From: Mycoplasma sp. CAG:472
Lineage (GTDB): Bacteria > Bacillota_I > Bacilli_A > RF39 > UBA660
Direction of reading: 5' to 3'
DNA length: 20,538 nt
Assembly: GCA_000437315.1 (NCBI GenBank)
Contig: FR899409.1
Coordinates: forward strand, 1-20,538
A program made the position numbers and the translations under genes. The notes beneath the pieces are model-generated. The model was not told the origin of the DNA, searched no databases, and saw only the letters and a list, made by a program, of their open reading frames with translations. Each line of letters starts with the position of its first letter. The stretch's first letter is position 1. Below are positions 13,614 through 20,538 of this stretch, piece by piece.

Positions 13614-14353
13614 ATATTAAATAATTTTTTTACGTTAGAATTAGTTATTTTTTCTAATTCATCTATTGAAATATTAAGACTTTCTGATACAAACTGGACA
13701 ATATATTTTATATTACCAGGAAAGTTTATCTTCCCCCTAAAAGGAACCGGTGATAAATAAGGACTATCAGTTTCAAATAAAATATTTTGAATACCAATTT
13801 TTTTATATACGTCAATTAATTTACAATTTTTAAAAGTAATTACTCCATTAACGCCTAGATAAAAGCCTAATTTTATATATTCTTTGGCCATCTCTAAACT
13901 ACCGGAAAATGAATGAATTACTCCCGTAACTTTATACTTTTTTAAAATATTAATAGTATCATAACCAGCATCCCTACTATGAACTACGACAGGTAAATTA
14001 TATTTTTCTGCAAGTGATAATTGTTTTTCAAATACAGTAATTTGTTTTTCTTTATTAAAACCATCATAATGATAATCTAACCCTATTTCACCAATACCAA
14101 TAACATTTGAATTATTAAGTTTTTTTTCTAACAAAGAAATATCTTCTTCAGTGATATCATTTGCAAATTCTGGATGATAACCTATAACAGCATAAATACT
14201 GTCATTTTTAATACTTAAAACTTCTTCATTAGTACTTTTATCACAACCAGCATTTATACATATATTAATACCTTTATTTTTAGAGTTTTGAATAATCTTT
14301 TCGATATCGTCATAATACTCTTTATATAAATGACAATGAGTATCTACAAACAT
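13604..14353 (-). CDS. tatD: TatD-family metal-dependent deoxyribonuclease (YabD-like)
   Basis: The 249-residue protein has the TatD TIM-barrel metal ligands: His6 and His8 in DTHCH, Glu89 in GEIGLDY, His125 in VVHSRDAG, His147 in VIHSFSG and Asp196 in ETDSPYLSP. Family members are 3'-5' exonucleases acting on single-stranded or damaged DNA in the cytosol. The ATG overlaps the metG stop by one base (TAATG), giving tight coupling. The metG-tatD-yabE order matches B. subtilis metS-yabD-yabE. The stop is TGA. Confidence 0.95.
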   Translation of the reverse strand: MFVDTHCHLYKEYYDDIEKIIQNSKNKGINICINAGCDKSTNEEVLSIKNDSIYAVIGYHPEFANDITEEDISLLEKKLNNSNVIGIGEIGLDYHYDGFNKEKQITVFEKQLSLAEKYNLPVVVHSRDAGYDTINILKKYKVTGVIHSFSGSLEMAKEYIKLGFYLGVNGVITFKNCKLIDVYKKIGIQNILFETDSPYLSPVPFRGKINFPGNIKYIVQFVSESLNISIDELEKITNSNVKKLFNISI

Positions 14354-15885
14354 TATTTTTCAATCCTTGCAAATAATACTTCAGGTGTATTAACAGTATT
14401 TGGACTTTCATAATTACCAAATTTTTCAATGGTATCAAATGAAGTTTCTTTAGTATTAATTTGTTTAAATATCTTCTCTGCAGTTGTAGGTAAAAATGCT
14501 TGTAATAAAACAGTACCAATTCTTATACATTCCAATAAATTATAAAGAATGCATTCAAGTCTTTCAGTTTTACTTTCATCTTTTGCAAGTATCCAAGGAG
14601 TAACATCGTCAATATATTTATTACATTTTCTAAATAAATCAAATATTTTATCTATAGCATTTGAAAGTTCTAAATTATCTACTAAGGTTGTAACATTTTC
14701 TTTTAAAGATGTAGCATAGTCTATTAAATCTTTATCTATATCTTCATAAATTTTAGTATTAGTAACTTTACCATCAAAATATTTATTAACCATTCCAATA
14801 GTTCTATTAACAAGGTTTCCCAATATATTTGCCAAATCTGAATTAGTTCTTGTTACAAGTGCTTCCTCGGAAAAATTACCATCACTTCCAAATGGTACTT
14901 CACGAAGAGCATAATATCTTACAGCATCAACACCATAGGCATTAATATATTCTCTAGGATCTTTATAATTACCTAAACTTTTTGATATTTTTCCACCATC
15001 AATTACAAGCCATCCATGGCCAAATACCTTTTTAGGTAAAGGTAAATCTAATGCTTTTAACATAATTGGCCAAATAATAGTGTGAAATCTTACTATTTCC
15101 TTACCAACAATATGTAAATCAGCTGGCCAATATTTTTTAAATAAAGTATCATCATCAGTTAAATAACCCAAAGCGGAAATATAATTTGATAATGCATCAA
15201 TCCAAACATATACAACATGTTTTTCATCAAATGAAACTGGAACACCCCATTTAAATGAAGTTCTTGATACACATAAATCTGAAAGACCTGGTTTAATAAA
15301 GTTATTAATCATTTCATTTTTTCGCGATGTTGGTTCAATAAAATCTGGATGACTATCTAAAAACTCTTCGAGCCAAGCTTGATATTTAGAAAGTTTAAAG
15401 AAATATGCTTCCTCTTTTACTTCATGAACTTCTCTATGACAATCGGGACATTTACCATTTTCATCAAGTTGAGTTTCAGTCCAAAATGATTCACATGGAG
15501 TACAATATAGTCCTTTATATTCTCCCTTATAAATATCTCCTTGATCATATAACTTTTTAAATATTTTTTGAACTACTTCTTCGTGCTCTTTATCTGTTGT
15601 TCTTATAAATTTATCATAACTGATATTTAATGATGCCCATAAATCTTTTGCATTATCAACTATTTTGTCTACATATTCTTTTGGGGTTACTCCACATTCT
15701 TTGGCTTTCTTTTCAATTTTTTGACCATGTTCATCTGTTCCAGTTAAGAAAAATGTATCATAGCCAGATAATCTTTTAAATCTTGCAATTGAATCAGCAA
15801 TTATAGTTGTATAACAATGTCCTATATGAAAATTATCAGATGGATAATATATAGGTGTTGTTATATAAAATTTTTTATTTTCCAT
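14353..15885 (-). CDS. metG: Methionyl-tRNA synthetase, short form without C-terminal tRNA-binding domain
   Basis: The 510-residue class I synthetase charges tRNA-Met. It shows HIGH at 20-23, the Met-pocket region FFLTGTDEHGQKIEKKA, one zinc site of four cysteines (128, 131, 146, 149), VYVWIDALSNY, and KISKS at 299-303. The anticodon-binding helical domain follows to the end. The usual C-terminal EMAP/Trbp111-like domain of the B. subtilis enzyme (664 residues) is missing, which is a common variant. It starts 10 bases after dut, behind a strong GGAGGA site, and is the likely main target of the upstream T-box leader. Confidence 0.97.
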   Translation of the reverse strand: MENKKFYITTPIYYPSDNFHIGHCYTTIIADSIARFKRLSGYDTFFLTGTDEHGQKIEKKAKECGVTPKEYVDKIVDNAKDLWASLNISYDKFIRTTDKEHEEVVQKIFKKLYDQGDIYKGEYKGLYCTPCESFWTETQLDENGKCPDCHREVHEVKEEAYFFKLSKYQAWLEEFLDSHPDFIEPTSRKNEMINNFIKPGLSDLCVSRTSFKWGVPVSFDEKHVVYVWIDALSNYISALGYLTDDDTLFKKYWPADLHIVGKEIVRFHTIIWPIMLKALDLPLPKKVFGHGWLVIDGGKISKSLGNYKDPREYINAYGVDAVRYYALREVPFGSDGNFSEEALVTRTNSDLANILGNLVNRTIGMVNKYFDGKVTNTKIYEDIDKDLIDYATSLKENVTTLVDNLELSNAIDKIFDLFRKCNKYIDDVTPWILAKDESKTERLECILYNLLECIRIGTVLLQAFLPTTAEKIFKQINTKETSFDTIEKFGNYESPNTVNTPEVLFARIEK

Positions 15886-15894
15886 AAATCCTCC

Positions 15895-16368
15895 TTAATT
15901 ATTAGTACTTCCAATACCACCAGTACGTTTTTGATTATTTTCTTCGCCACAAGTTAAATATTTAATAATAATTCCTTGAGCATAGGCATCACCTTTATTT
16001 ATTACAAAATCTTTTGTTCCTTCATTTTGAAGAGCAACATACATATGACCTTCATTAGATTCATTATTATAGTAATCTGCATCTATAACACCTACTTGAT
16101 TACATAATCTAATGTTATATTTAAAGCCCATTGAACTTCTTACAACTATCAAAAGCACTTCATCATCTTGAAGTTTTACTTTATAGCCAGTAGGTATTTT
16201 CTTTATTTCTCCAGGTTTAATAGTAACGTCTTGAAATGCAATAAAATCATAACCTGCACTTTTGCTAGTCTTTCTAATAGGTAAAGTTATACTTTCATAT
16301 AATTTTTCATCATCCTTAACACTTTTTTTAAATTCTTCAAAACTTATTTTTTCAAATCCTCTTTCCAT
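15895..16368 (-). CDS. dut: dUTP diphosphatase (dUTPase-like)
   Basis: The protein (157 residues from the chosen ATG) shows all five motifs of trimeric dUTPases. By the numbering of the GTG-started reading, they are SAGYDF (39-44), RSSMGFK (79-85), NQVGVIDADYYN with catalytic Asp98, NKGDAYAQGII (126-136), and RTGGIGSTN at the flexible C-terminus. It hydrolyses dUTP to dUMP and pyrophosphate, keeping uracil out of DNA and supplying thymidylate synthesis. The YYNN-ESNEGH insert is a form common in Bacillota and phages. The ATG at 16366-16368 is chosen because AGGAG lies 5 bases before it; the in-frame GTG two codons earlier overlaps that site. It is the first gene behind a T-box, an unusual place for a nucleotide-pool enzyme. 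Confidence 0.92.
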   Translation of the reverse strand: MERGFEKISFEEFKKSVKDDEKLYESITLPIRKTSKSAGYDFIAFQDVTIKPGEIKKIPTGYKVKLQDDEVLLIVVRSSMGFKYNIRLCNQVGVIDADYYNNESNEGHMYVALQNEGTKDFVINKGDAYAQGIIIKYLTCGEENNQKRTGGIGSTNN

Positions 16369-16390
16369 TTCCACTCCTCTTTTCTAAAAA

Positions 16391-16584
16391 ACAAAAAATC
16401 ACGAACTAAAGGACGAATATAATCCGCGGTACCACCTTAATTCATGATTTACATGCACTTTCTAATTATAAGGTAATTAACCATTAAACTCAAAGACTCA
16501 CAATATAAATCGTTATTACTTAATTCCACCAAACCTAAGCTCTCTATAAATGCAATTTATAAATCTTTCTTCTCCACATTTAAT
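16391..16584 (-). ncRNA. T-box leader riboswitch upstream of dut-metG
   Basis: The invariant T-box AAGGTGGTACCGCGG is present on the minus strand (16424-16438). It holds the UGGU bulge that would pair with the tRNA acceptor end; the U fits a tRNA with an A discriminator. A long terminator stem (16435-16450 with 16396-16412, about 16 pairs with a bulge) and a T-run (16393-16398) compete with the antiterminator. Stem I lies about 16490-16575, with the AGAGAG and GGTTTGGTG distal elements. My hand fold gives a lower helix (16563-16568 with 16492-16497) and an upper helix (16553-16561 with 16504-16512). The loop between them reads UUGUGA, suggesting GUG (16499-16501) as specifier. No AUG is there. 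The specifier assignment is uncertain; the T-box itself is not. Confidence 0.95.
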
Positions 16585-16590
16585 AAGTCA

Positions 16591-16619
16591 ATATTACCAT
16601 AATTTTTATCGGTTTTCAA
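16591..16619 (-). promoter_or_regulatory. Promoter of the T-box-dut-metG-tatD operon
   Basis: TTGAAA (16614-16619) and TAATAT (16591-16596) are 17 bases apart on the minus strand, with TGG before the -10 giving an extended -10 element. The -35 overlaps the last codons of spoVT. The predicted start near 16584 matches the beginning of the T-box fold. Confidence 0.55.
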
Positions 16620-17094
16620 TAAGTTTTAATATAATATTTGTAAGAATTTTTTCTTCATTTGTAAATACTGTTTCCTTTGCAAACATAAGTAAACCCAAAA
16701 TATCACTTTCTACTATTATTGGATAAATTACAAAATATCCATTTATTTTATTAATAGTTTCTTTATTAATACTCTCATGTTTTTTTCTTTCTTTGATAAG
16801 TTCAATTAATGTATTATCAATATTCTTATTTTTAAAATCGCCCTCAGTAATAAATCTTTCTTTATTAGTTACAAATACCTTTATATTTAATTTTTCATCA
16901 ATAATTTTTACAATATTATTTGAATAATTTAAGATATTATCACTTTTTTCGTATTTTGTTAAAACTATTTTCATATTATCAATAAATATTTCTAAATCAT
17001 CATTACTATGTATACTAAGTACATTACGAATTTCTTTGGGAATTACTATTCTCCCTAACTCATCTATTTTTCTTACAATACCTGTACTTTTCAA
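16606..17094 (-). CDS. spoVT: SpoVT, AbrB-family sporulation regulator with GAF-like domain
   Basis: The protein (162 residues from the chosen start; B. subtilis about 178) has the AbrB-type swapped-hairpin DNA-binding domain (about 1-50), with STGIVRKIDELGRIVIPKEIRNVL. A C-terminal GAF-like sensor domain (about 55-160) follows. SpoVT tunes sigma-G-dependent genes in the forespore. The TTG at 17092-17094 is chosen: it lies 8 bases after GAGG and gives the usual N-terminus (MKSTGIV), whereas an in-frame GTG three codons earlier is part of the ribosome site. The start region lies inside a terminator-like hairpin. The mfd-spoVT order is the same in B. subtilis. A TATAAT at 17134-17139 could give it its own promoter, though no good -35 is visible. 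Confidence 0.93.
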   Translation of the reverse strand: MKSTGIVRKIDELGRIVIPKEIRNVLSIHSNDDLEIFIDNMKIVLTKYEKSDNILNYSNNIVKIIDEKLNIKVFVTNKERFITEGDFKNKNIDNTLIELIKERKKHESINKETINKINGYFVIYPIIVESDILGLLMFAKETVFTNEEKILTNIILKLIENR

Positions 17095-17122
17095 AAAACA
17101 CACCTCATATTTAGTGTGTTTT
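17093..17122 (-). terminator. Hairpin with T-run between mfd and spoVT, enclosing the spoVT ribosome site
   Basis: AAAACACAC (17095-17103) and GTGTGTTTT (17114-17122) form a perfect 9-bp stem with a 10-base loop. Transcribed on the minus strand it ends in six U residues, the form of an intrinsic terminator after mfd. The GAGG ribosome site of spoVT spans the loop-stem junction, and the TTG start is the last base or two of the U-run plus G, so this could act as terminator, attenuator or translation lock. Confidence 0.6.
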
Positions 17123-17139
17123 CTTTTTTATAGATTATA

Positions 17140-20100
17140 CTAATTAATTGTATTAAGTAATCTAACAATATATCTTATAAAATGTTCTTTTAAATTTGCA
17201 TATTTTAATGTAATAATTATTTGATTATGTCTAAAGGCAAATGAAAAATTTCTTGAGATACTTAAGGCATTAAGTAATAATTTATCTCCTTTAACTTTTG
17301 ATGATAACTTTTCCGGTAAAACTATTTCTATAAATCTATCGGTTTGTCTAATTTGCGTAATATTATATTTTTGAGCAATCTTTTCGAACCATTCTTCATA
17401 CATATAATCTTCCATTTCAAGAGTAATTTTACCAAAACGGTCTTCAAGAATGTTTTTAATTTGCTGCAACTTATCATAACTATCAATTTCATTTATCATT
17501 TGATGAATTTCTATCTTAATATTTTCATCATCAACATAACTATCATCAATGTGAGTATTTATATTTATTAGTGATTGTTCATTTTTACTTTCTTCAACAG
17601 GTAATCCCTTTACTCTTTTAAGTTCATCCTCGATCATTTTAGTATACAGTGACACACCAACTGTATCAACAAATCCTGCTTGTGAAGAACCAAATATATC
17701 TCCAGAACCACGTATTGATAAATCACGCATTGCAATTTTATAACCACTACCTAAAGCAGTAAACTCTTTTATTGCATGTAATCGCTTAATTGCGGTTTCA
17801 TTTAACATTTTATTTTTATTATAAAGTAAATAAGCATAAGCTATTTTGTCGCTTCGGCCTACTCTTCCTCTTATTTGATATAATTGGGCAAGCCCGAATT
17901 TATCAGCATCATAAACTATTAACGTATTAGCATTTGCAATATCAATACCATTTTCAATAATTGTGGTACATAATAAGATATCAAATTTATGCATTGTAAA
18001 ATCTTCCATAATTTCATCTAAAGCATCTTTATTCATTTGTCCATGAGCACATCTAATTTTAGCCTCGGGTACTAATAATTTTAAAGAATTCATTTTTGAC
18101 ACTAAACCCTCAATATTATTATAAAGAATAAATATCTGTCCATTACGACCTAGTTCTTTATAAATTGCATCTTTGATTATGTAGTCATCCTCACTAGTTA
18201 CATATGTTTGAACTGGGTATCTATTATTTGGTGCAGTTTCAATTATAGATAAATTTCTAAGTCCAGATAAAGCCATTTTTAAAGTTCTAGGTATTGGGGT
18301 TGCTGATAAAGTTAATACATTAATATCATTTTTTAATTCCTTTATTTTTTCTTTATGTTTAACTCCAAATCTTTGCTCCTCATCAATTATTAATAAACCT
18401 AATTTTTTATATTTTATCTTGTCATTAAATAATTTATGAGTTCCAAATACAACATCAATACTTCCATTTTCTAAACCTGTTAGTATGTCTTGTTCCTCTT
18501 TTAAAGTGGTAAACCTATTATATAGTCTTATTTCAATAGGCCAAGATGCAAATCTTTTTTTAGCAACATTATACTGCTGTTTTGATAGTATTGTTGTAGG
18601 ACATAAATAAATAACCTGTTTATTATTAAGTATTGCTCTAAACATTGCTCTTAATGCAACCTCTGTTTTACCAAAGCCAACATCCCCACAAAGAAGTCTA
18701 TCCATTGGAATATCACTATCTAGATCATCATTAATATCATTAACTGCATTTTGTTGATCTAAAGTTAAATCATAAATAAATTCATTACCAAAAATTTGTT
18801 CTTCCTCAAACCTTTTGTAAGGCGTAGTCTTTGTTTCCAATCTTTTTTGATATAAATCCATTAATTCTTTTGTAATATCCTTTATCTTTGCTTCAACATA
18901 TTTTCTAGTCTTAAGCCAAGAGGAAGAATTTAATTTATTAATTTTAGGTTTAGTACCATCTTTATCTGAATATTTATAAATATTTTCTATTTTTTGTACT
19001 GGTATATATATTTTATCATTTCCCTCATAAAGAATTTGAATATAATCTTTAGTTATGTTATTACTAGTTAAACTAACAAGACCATTGTAAATACCAATTC
19101 CATGATTTATGTGAACTACATAATCACCTTTATTAAGTTCATTATAATCTACAATTTTTTTGCCACCATATAAGTTATTTTGATATTTATAATCTCTTTT
19201 TATATTATCTATATCAAATTCACTTATTATAACATATTTACCTATGATAAAACCGTGATTAATCTTTTTCTTAATAATATTTACATTTGTAAAAAGTTCT
19301 CGAATCTTTTTAATTTCATTATCATTTGATAAATAAAAATAAATATCTTTTCCTGATTCTTTCCATTTAATAACATTTTCTTGCAAAAGAGGAATATCAT
19401 TATTAAAATTATCAATGCTTTGAGCAACTATTTCAATATCAGACTTATCAGTTTTAAAATGATTTAAAGTTAAAACATATTCTGGATTTATTTCATCAAG
19501 TTCATATAAAAATTTTTCATGTTTATCACTATGCTGTTTATAAGCGGTAATGTCCTCACAAATTTTTTTATAAGAGGCATTAATCTGTGGTAAATCTACA
19601 TTTACTAGAGTTGCTTTATTAGTATAATCATAAATTGAACTTGTTTTATTTGTATTTATTTCCATGATTGGTTTAAGCATTATTTCATCAATACTGTTAA
19701 CCGTCATTTGTGTATTTTCATCAAAATATCTAATAGTACTTACTACATCATCATCAAACTCGATTCTAATTGGATGTTTTTCATTTATTAAATAAATATC
19801 CACAATCATTCCACGAACAGAAAAGTCCCCTGAAGCAGTTGTTAAGGCATCTTTATTATAACCAAATTCAAATAAAGTATCTAATAGTTTCTTTCGAGGT
19901 AAGTTATTACCAACTTTTATTAGCATCTTGCTTTGAGAAAATTCTTTATTATTAGGAAGTAGCATTAAGTAGCCCATTAAGTTACAAATAATAATATAAT
20001 TTTTTGAACTTAACTTATCTAAAGTATTTAATCTAGTCAATTTTAATTCTGGGGAAGATGCTACCACATCAGATATAAATTCATCCTTTAAAAATAATAA

Positions 20101-20289
20101 TACATCATCACTATATGTTTGAAATAGATTATAATAATTATTTGCTTCATAAATAGAACTGACTAAAAAAATGATATTCTTTTTTTGCTTTTTAAATAAA
20201 TTTAACACATAAAAAACATTTAACTCGGAAGTTAAACCACATATAACACTATTATTTTTATAAACAAAAAAATCATCTAGAAAATCCAT
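17140..20289 (-). CDS. mfd: Transcription-repair coupling factor Mfd
   Basis: The protein (1049 residues from the chosen ATG; B. subtilis 1177) removes stalled RNA polymerase at DNA damage and recruits UvrA. Numbered from an upstream in-frame ATG, it has an N-terminal UvrB-like region (about 10-330, shorter than usual) and a CarD-like polymerase-interacting domain (about 385-455, NKGDYVVHINHGIGIY). The RecG-like translocase follows, with Walker A GDVGFGKT (539-546), DEEQ (640-643), LSATPIPRTL and the RGRVGRSD arginine-finger motif, then the C-terminal TRCF domain (about 930-1050). The ATG at 20287-20289 is preferred because GGAG lies 6 bases before it, while an ATG at 20299-20301 lies inside pth with no ribosome site. 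It starts one base after the pth stop, so the two are coupled. Confidence 0.97.
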   Translation of the reverse strand: MDFLDDFFVYKNNSVICGLTSELNVFYVLNLFKKQKKNIIFLVSSIYEANNYYNLFQTYSDDVLLFLKDEFISDVVASSPELKLTRLNTLDKLSSKNYIIICNLMGYLMLLPNNKEFSQSKMLIKVGNNLPRKKLLDTLFEFGYNKDALTTASGDFSVRGMIVDIYLINEKHPIRIEFDDDVVSTIRYFDENTQMTVNSIDEIMLKPIMEINTNKTSSIYDYTNKATLVNVDLPQINASYKKICEDITAYKQHSDKHEKFLYELDEINPEYVLTLNHFKTDKSDIEIVAQSIDNFNNDIPLLQENVIKWKESGKDIYFYLSNDNEIKKIRELFTNVNIIKKKINHGFIIGKYVIISEFDIDNIKRDYKYQNNLYGGKKIVDYNELNKGDYVVHINHGIGIYNGLVSLTSNNITKDYIQILYEGNDKIYIPVQKIENIYKYSDKDGTKPKINKLNSSSWLKTRKYVEAKIKDITKELMDLYQKRLETKTTPYKRFEEEQIFGNEFIYDLTLDQQNAVNDINDDLDSDIPMDRLLCGDVGFGKTEVALRAMFRAILNNKQVIYLCPTTILSKQQYNVAKKRFASWPIEIRLYNRFTTLKEEQDILTGLENGSIDVVFGTHKLFNDKIKYKKLGLLIIDEEQRFGVKHKEKIKELKNDINVLTLSATPIPRTLKMALSGLRNLSIIETAPNNRYPVQTYVTSEDDYIIKDAIYKELGRNGQIFILYNNIEGLVSKMNSLKLLVPEAKIRCAHGQMNKDALDEIMEDFTMHKFDILLCTTIIENGIDIANANTLIVYDADKFGLAQLYQIRGRVGRSDKIAYAYLLYNKNKMLNETAIKRLHAIKEFTALGSGYKIAMRDLSIRGSGDIFGSSQAGFVDTVGVSLYTKMIEDELKRVKGLPVEESKNEQSLININTHIDDSYVDDENIKIEIHQMINEIDSYDKLQQIKNILEDRFGKITLEMEDYMYEEWFEKIAQKYNITQIRQTDRFIEIVLPEKLSSKVKGDKLLLNALSISRNFSFAFRHNQIIITLKYANLKEHFIRYIVRLLNTIN

Positions 20290-20290
20290 T

Positions 20291-20538
20291 TTATTCTCCA
20301 TTTGAATTATATTTATTCATACACACTGTAGTACCATCACAAATAAATGTATTAATCATTTCTTTAAACTTGTCATTTTGTAAATAAGTTATTTCCTCTT
20401 TTGATAAATTACCTAGAACATAATCTTTTTGATCTGAATAAAACTTTCGACCAATACCCACTTTTAAATGAGTAAAATTAGTTGTTCCTAAAGAATTTAT
20501 AATTGATTTAATACCGTTATGTCCTCCTGCTGAAGAGT
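20291..20538 (-). CDS. pth: Peptidyl-tRNA hydrolase, C-terminal part (truncated by window edge)
   Basis: Translating the minus strand from the right edge gives an open frame of about 81 codons beginning SSAGGHNGIKSIINSLGT, the Pth signature (GSAGGHNGLKSI in relatives). It continues with FTHLKVGIGR and the YVLGNLSKEE stretch, matching the family's VLG-x-F/L-S-x-x-E segment. Pth frees tRNA from peptidyl-tRNA dropped by ribosomes; the N-terminal catalytic half lies outside the window. The stop TAA (20291-20293) is one base before the mfd ATG, and its last codons carry the mfd ribosome site. The pth-mfd order is conserved with B. subtilis spoVC-mfd, here without yabK between them. Confidence 0.93.
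   Translation of the reverse strand, partial: SSAGGHNGIKSIINSLGTTNFTHLKVGIGRKFYSDQKDYVLGNLSKEEITYLQNDKFKEMINTFICDGTTVCMNKYNSNGE

Noticed and set aside
14322..14519. Minus-strand frame of 65 codons inside the metG end
   Set aside because: It overlaps metG and the tatD start in another frame; both of those have clear family motifs.
17344..17571. Plus-strand open frame opposite the mfd C-terminal region
   Set aside because: Low-complexity hydrophobic translation, typical of an AT-rich antisense frame; no start signal.
1..20538. Mollicutes-type code with TGA as Trp, considered because of the AT-rich compact layout
   Set aside because: TGA is used as stop at pgk, tatD, yabP, yabQ and yabG, exactly where family lengths end, and Trp is encoded by TGG.

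Overview
The window is a strongly AT-rich, gene-dense stretch of a spore-forming member of the Bacillota (Firmicutes) using the standard bacterial code (TGA serves as a stop, for example in pgk, tatD, yabP and veg's upstream neighbour yabG). Short proteins, tight overlaps and ATG/GTG/TTG starts after purine-rich ribosome binding sites suggest a compact genome, possibly an uncultured gut Bacilli or Clostridia lineage; the sequence alone does not decide which. All genes except clpP lie on the minus strand, so the layout is best read from right to left.

Right part (20538 to about 16600): the 3' end of pth, then mfd and spoVT, the order seen around the Bacillus subtilis spoVC-mfd-spoVT locus. Next comes a T-box leader (16391-16584) in front of dut and metG, continuing into tatD. 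A promoter and terminator then separate tatD from a secreted 3D-domain (YabE-like) gene, which overlaps ksgA. A terminator in the ksgA stop region ends this block. A two-gene metabolic pair (an SDR reductase and a methionine gamma-lyase/aluminium-resistance-like PLP enzyme) follows from its own promoter, then the sporulation protease gene yabG overlapping veg, then spoVG.

Middle part (about 8900 to 7900): yabP-yabQ-divIC, the conserved spore cortex/septum cluster. A sigma-E-like promoter precedes yabP, and a separate vegetative-type promoter starts in the yabQ stop codon and serves divIC. clpP lies on the plus strand, convergent with divIC and divergent from the next operon.

Left part (7229 to 102): a TGS-domain uridine-kinase-like gene translationally overlaps gap, which is followed by pgk (lower glycolysis). 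An 18-bp palindrome resembling a Rex operator lies at the head of this operon. spo0A follows, behind a promoter preceded by a cluster of three Spo0A boxes. Then come an unknown single-pass membrane protein, an S41 (CtpA/CtpB-like) PDZ protease, and a DUF402/Ntdp nucleotide phosphatase.

The clearest oddity is Spo0A. It carries Glu (residue 59) where the phosphoacceptor Asp of response regulators should be, while the other receiver-domain active-site residues and the DNA-binding domain are intact. With the perfect Spo0A box upstream of its own gene, this suggests a sporulation master regulator whose activation differs from the classic phosphorelay. Other points to check are the T-box, whose apparent specifier is not Met, the Rex-like palindrome, and a spoVT start codon embedded in a terminator-like hairpin. 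I found no tRNA or rRNA gene, CRISPR array, insertion sequence or phage gene, and no gene-free stretch over 300 bases.
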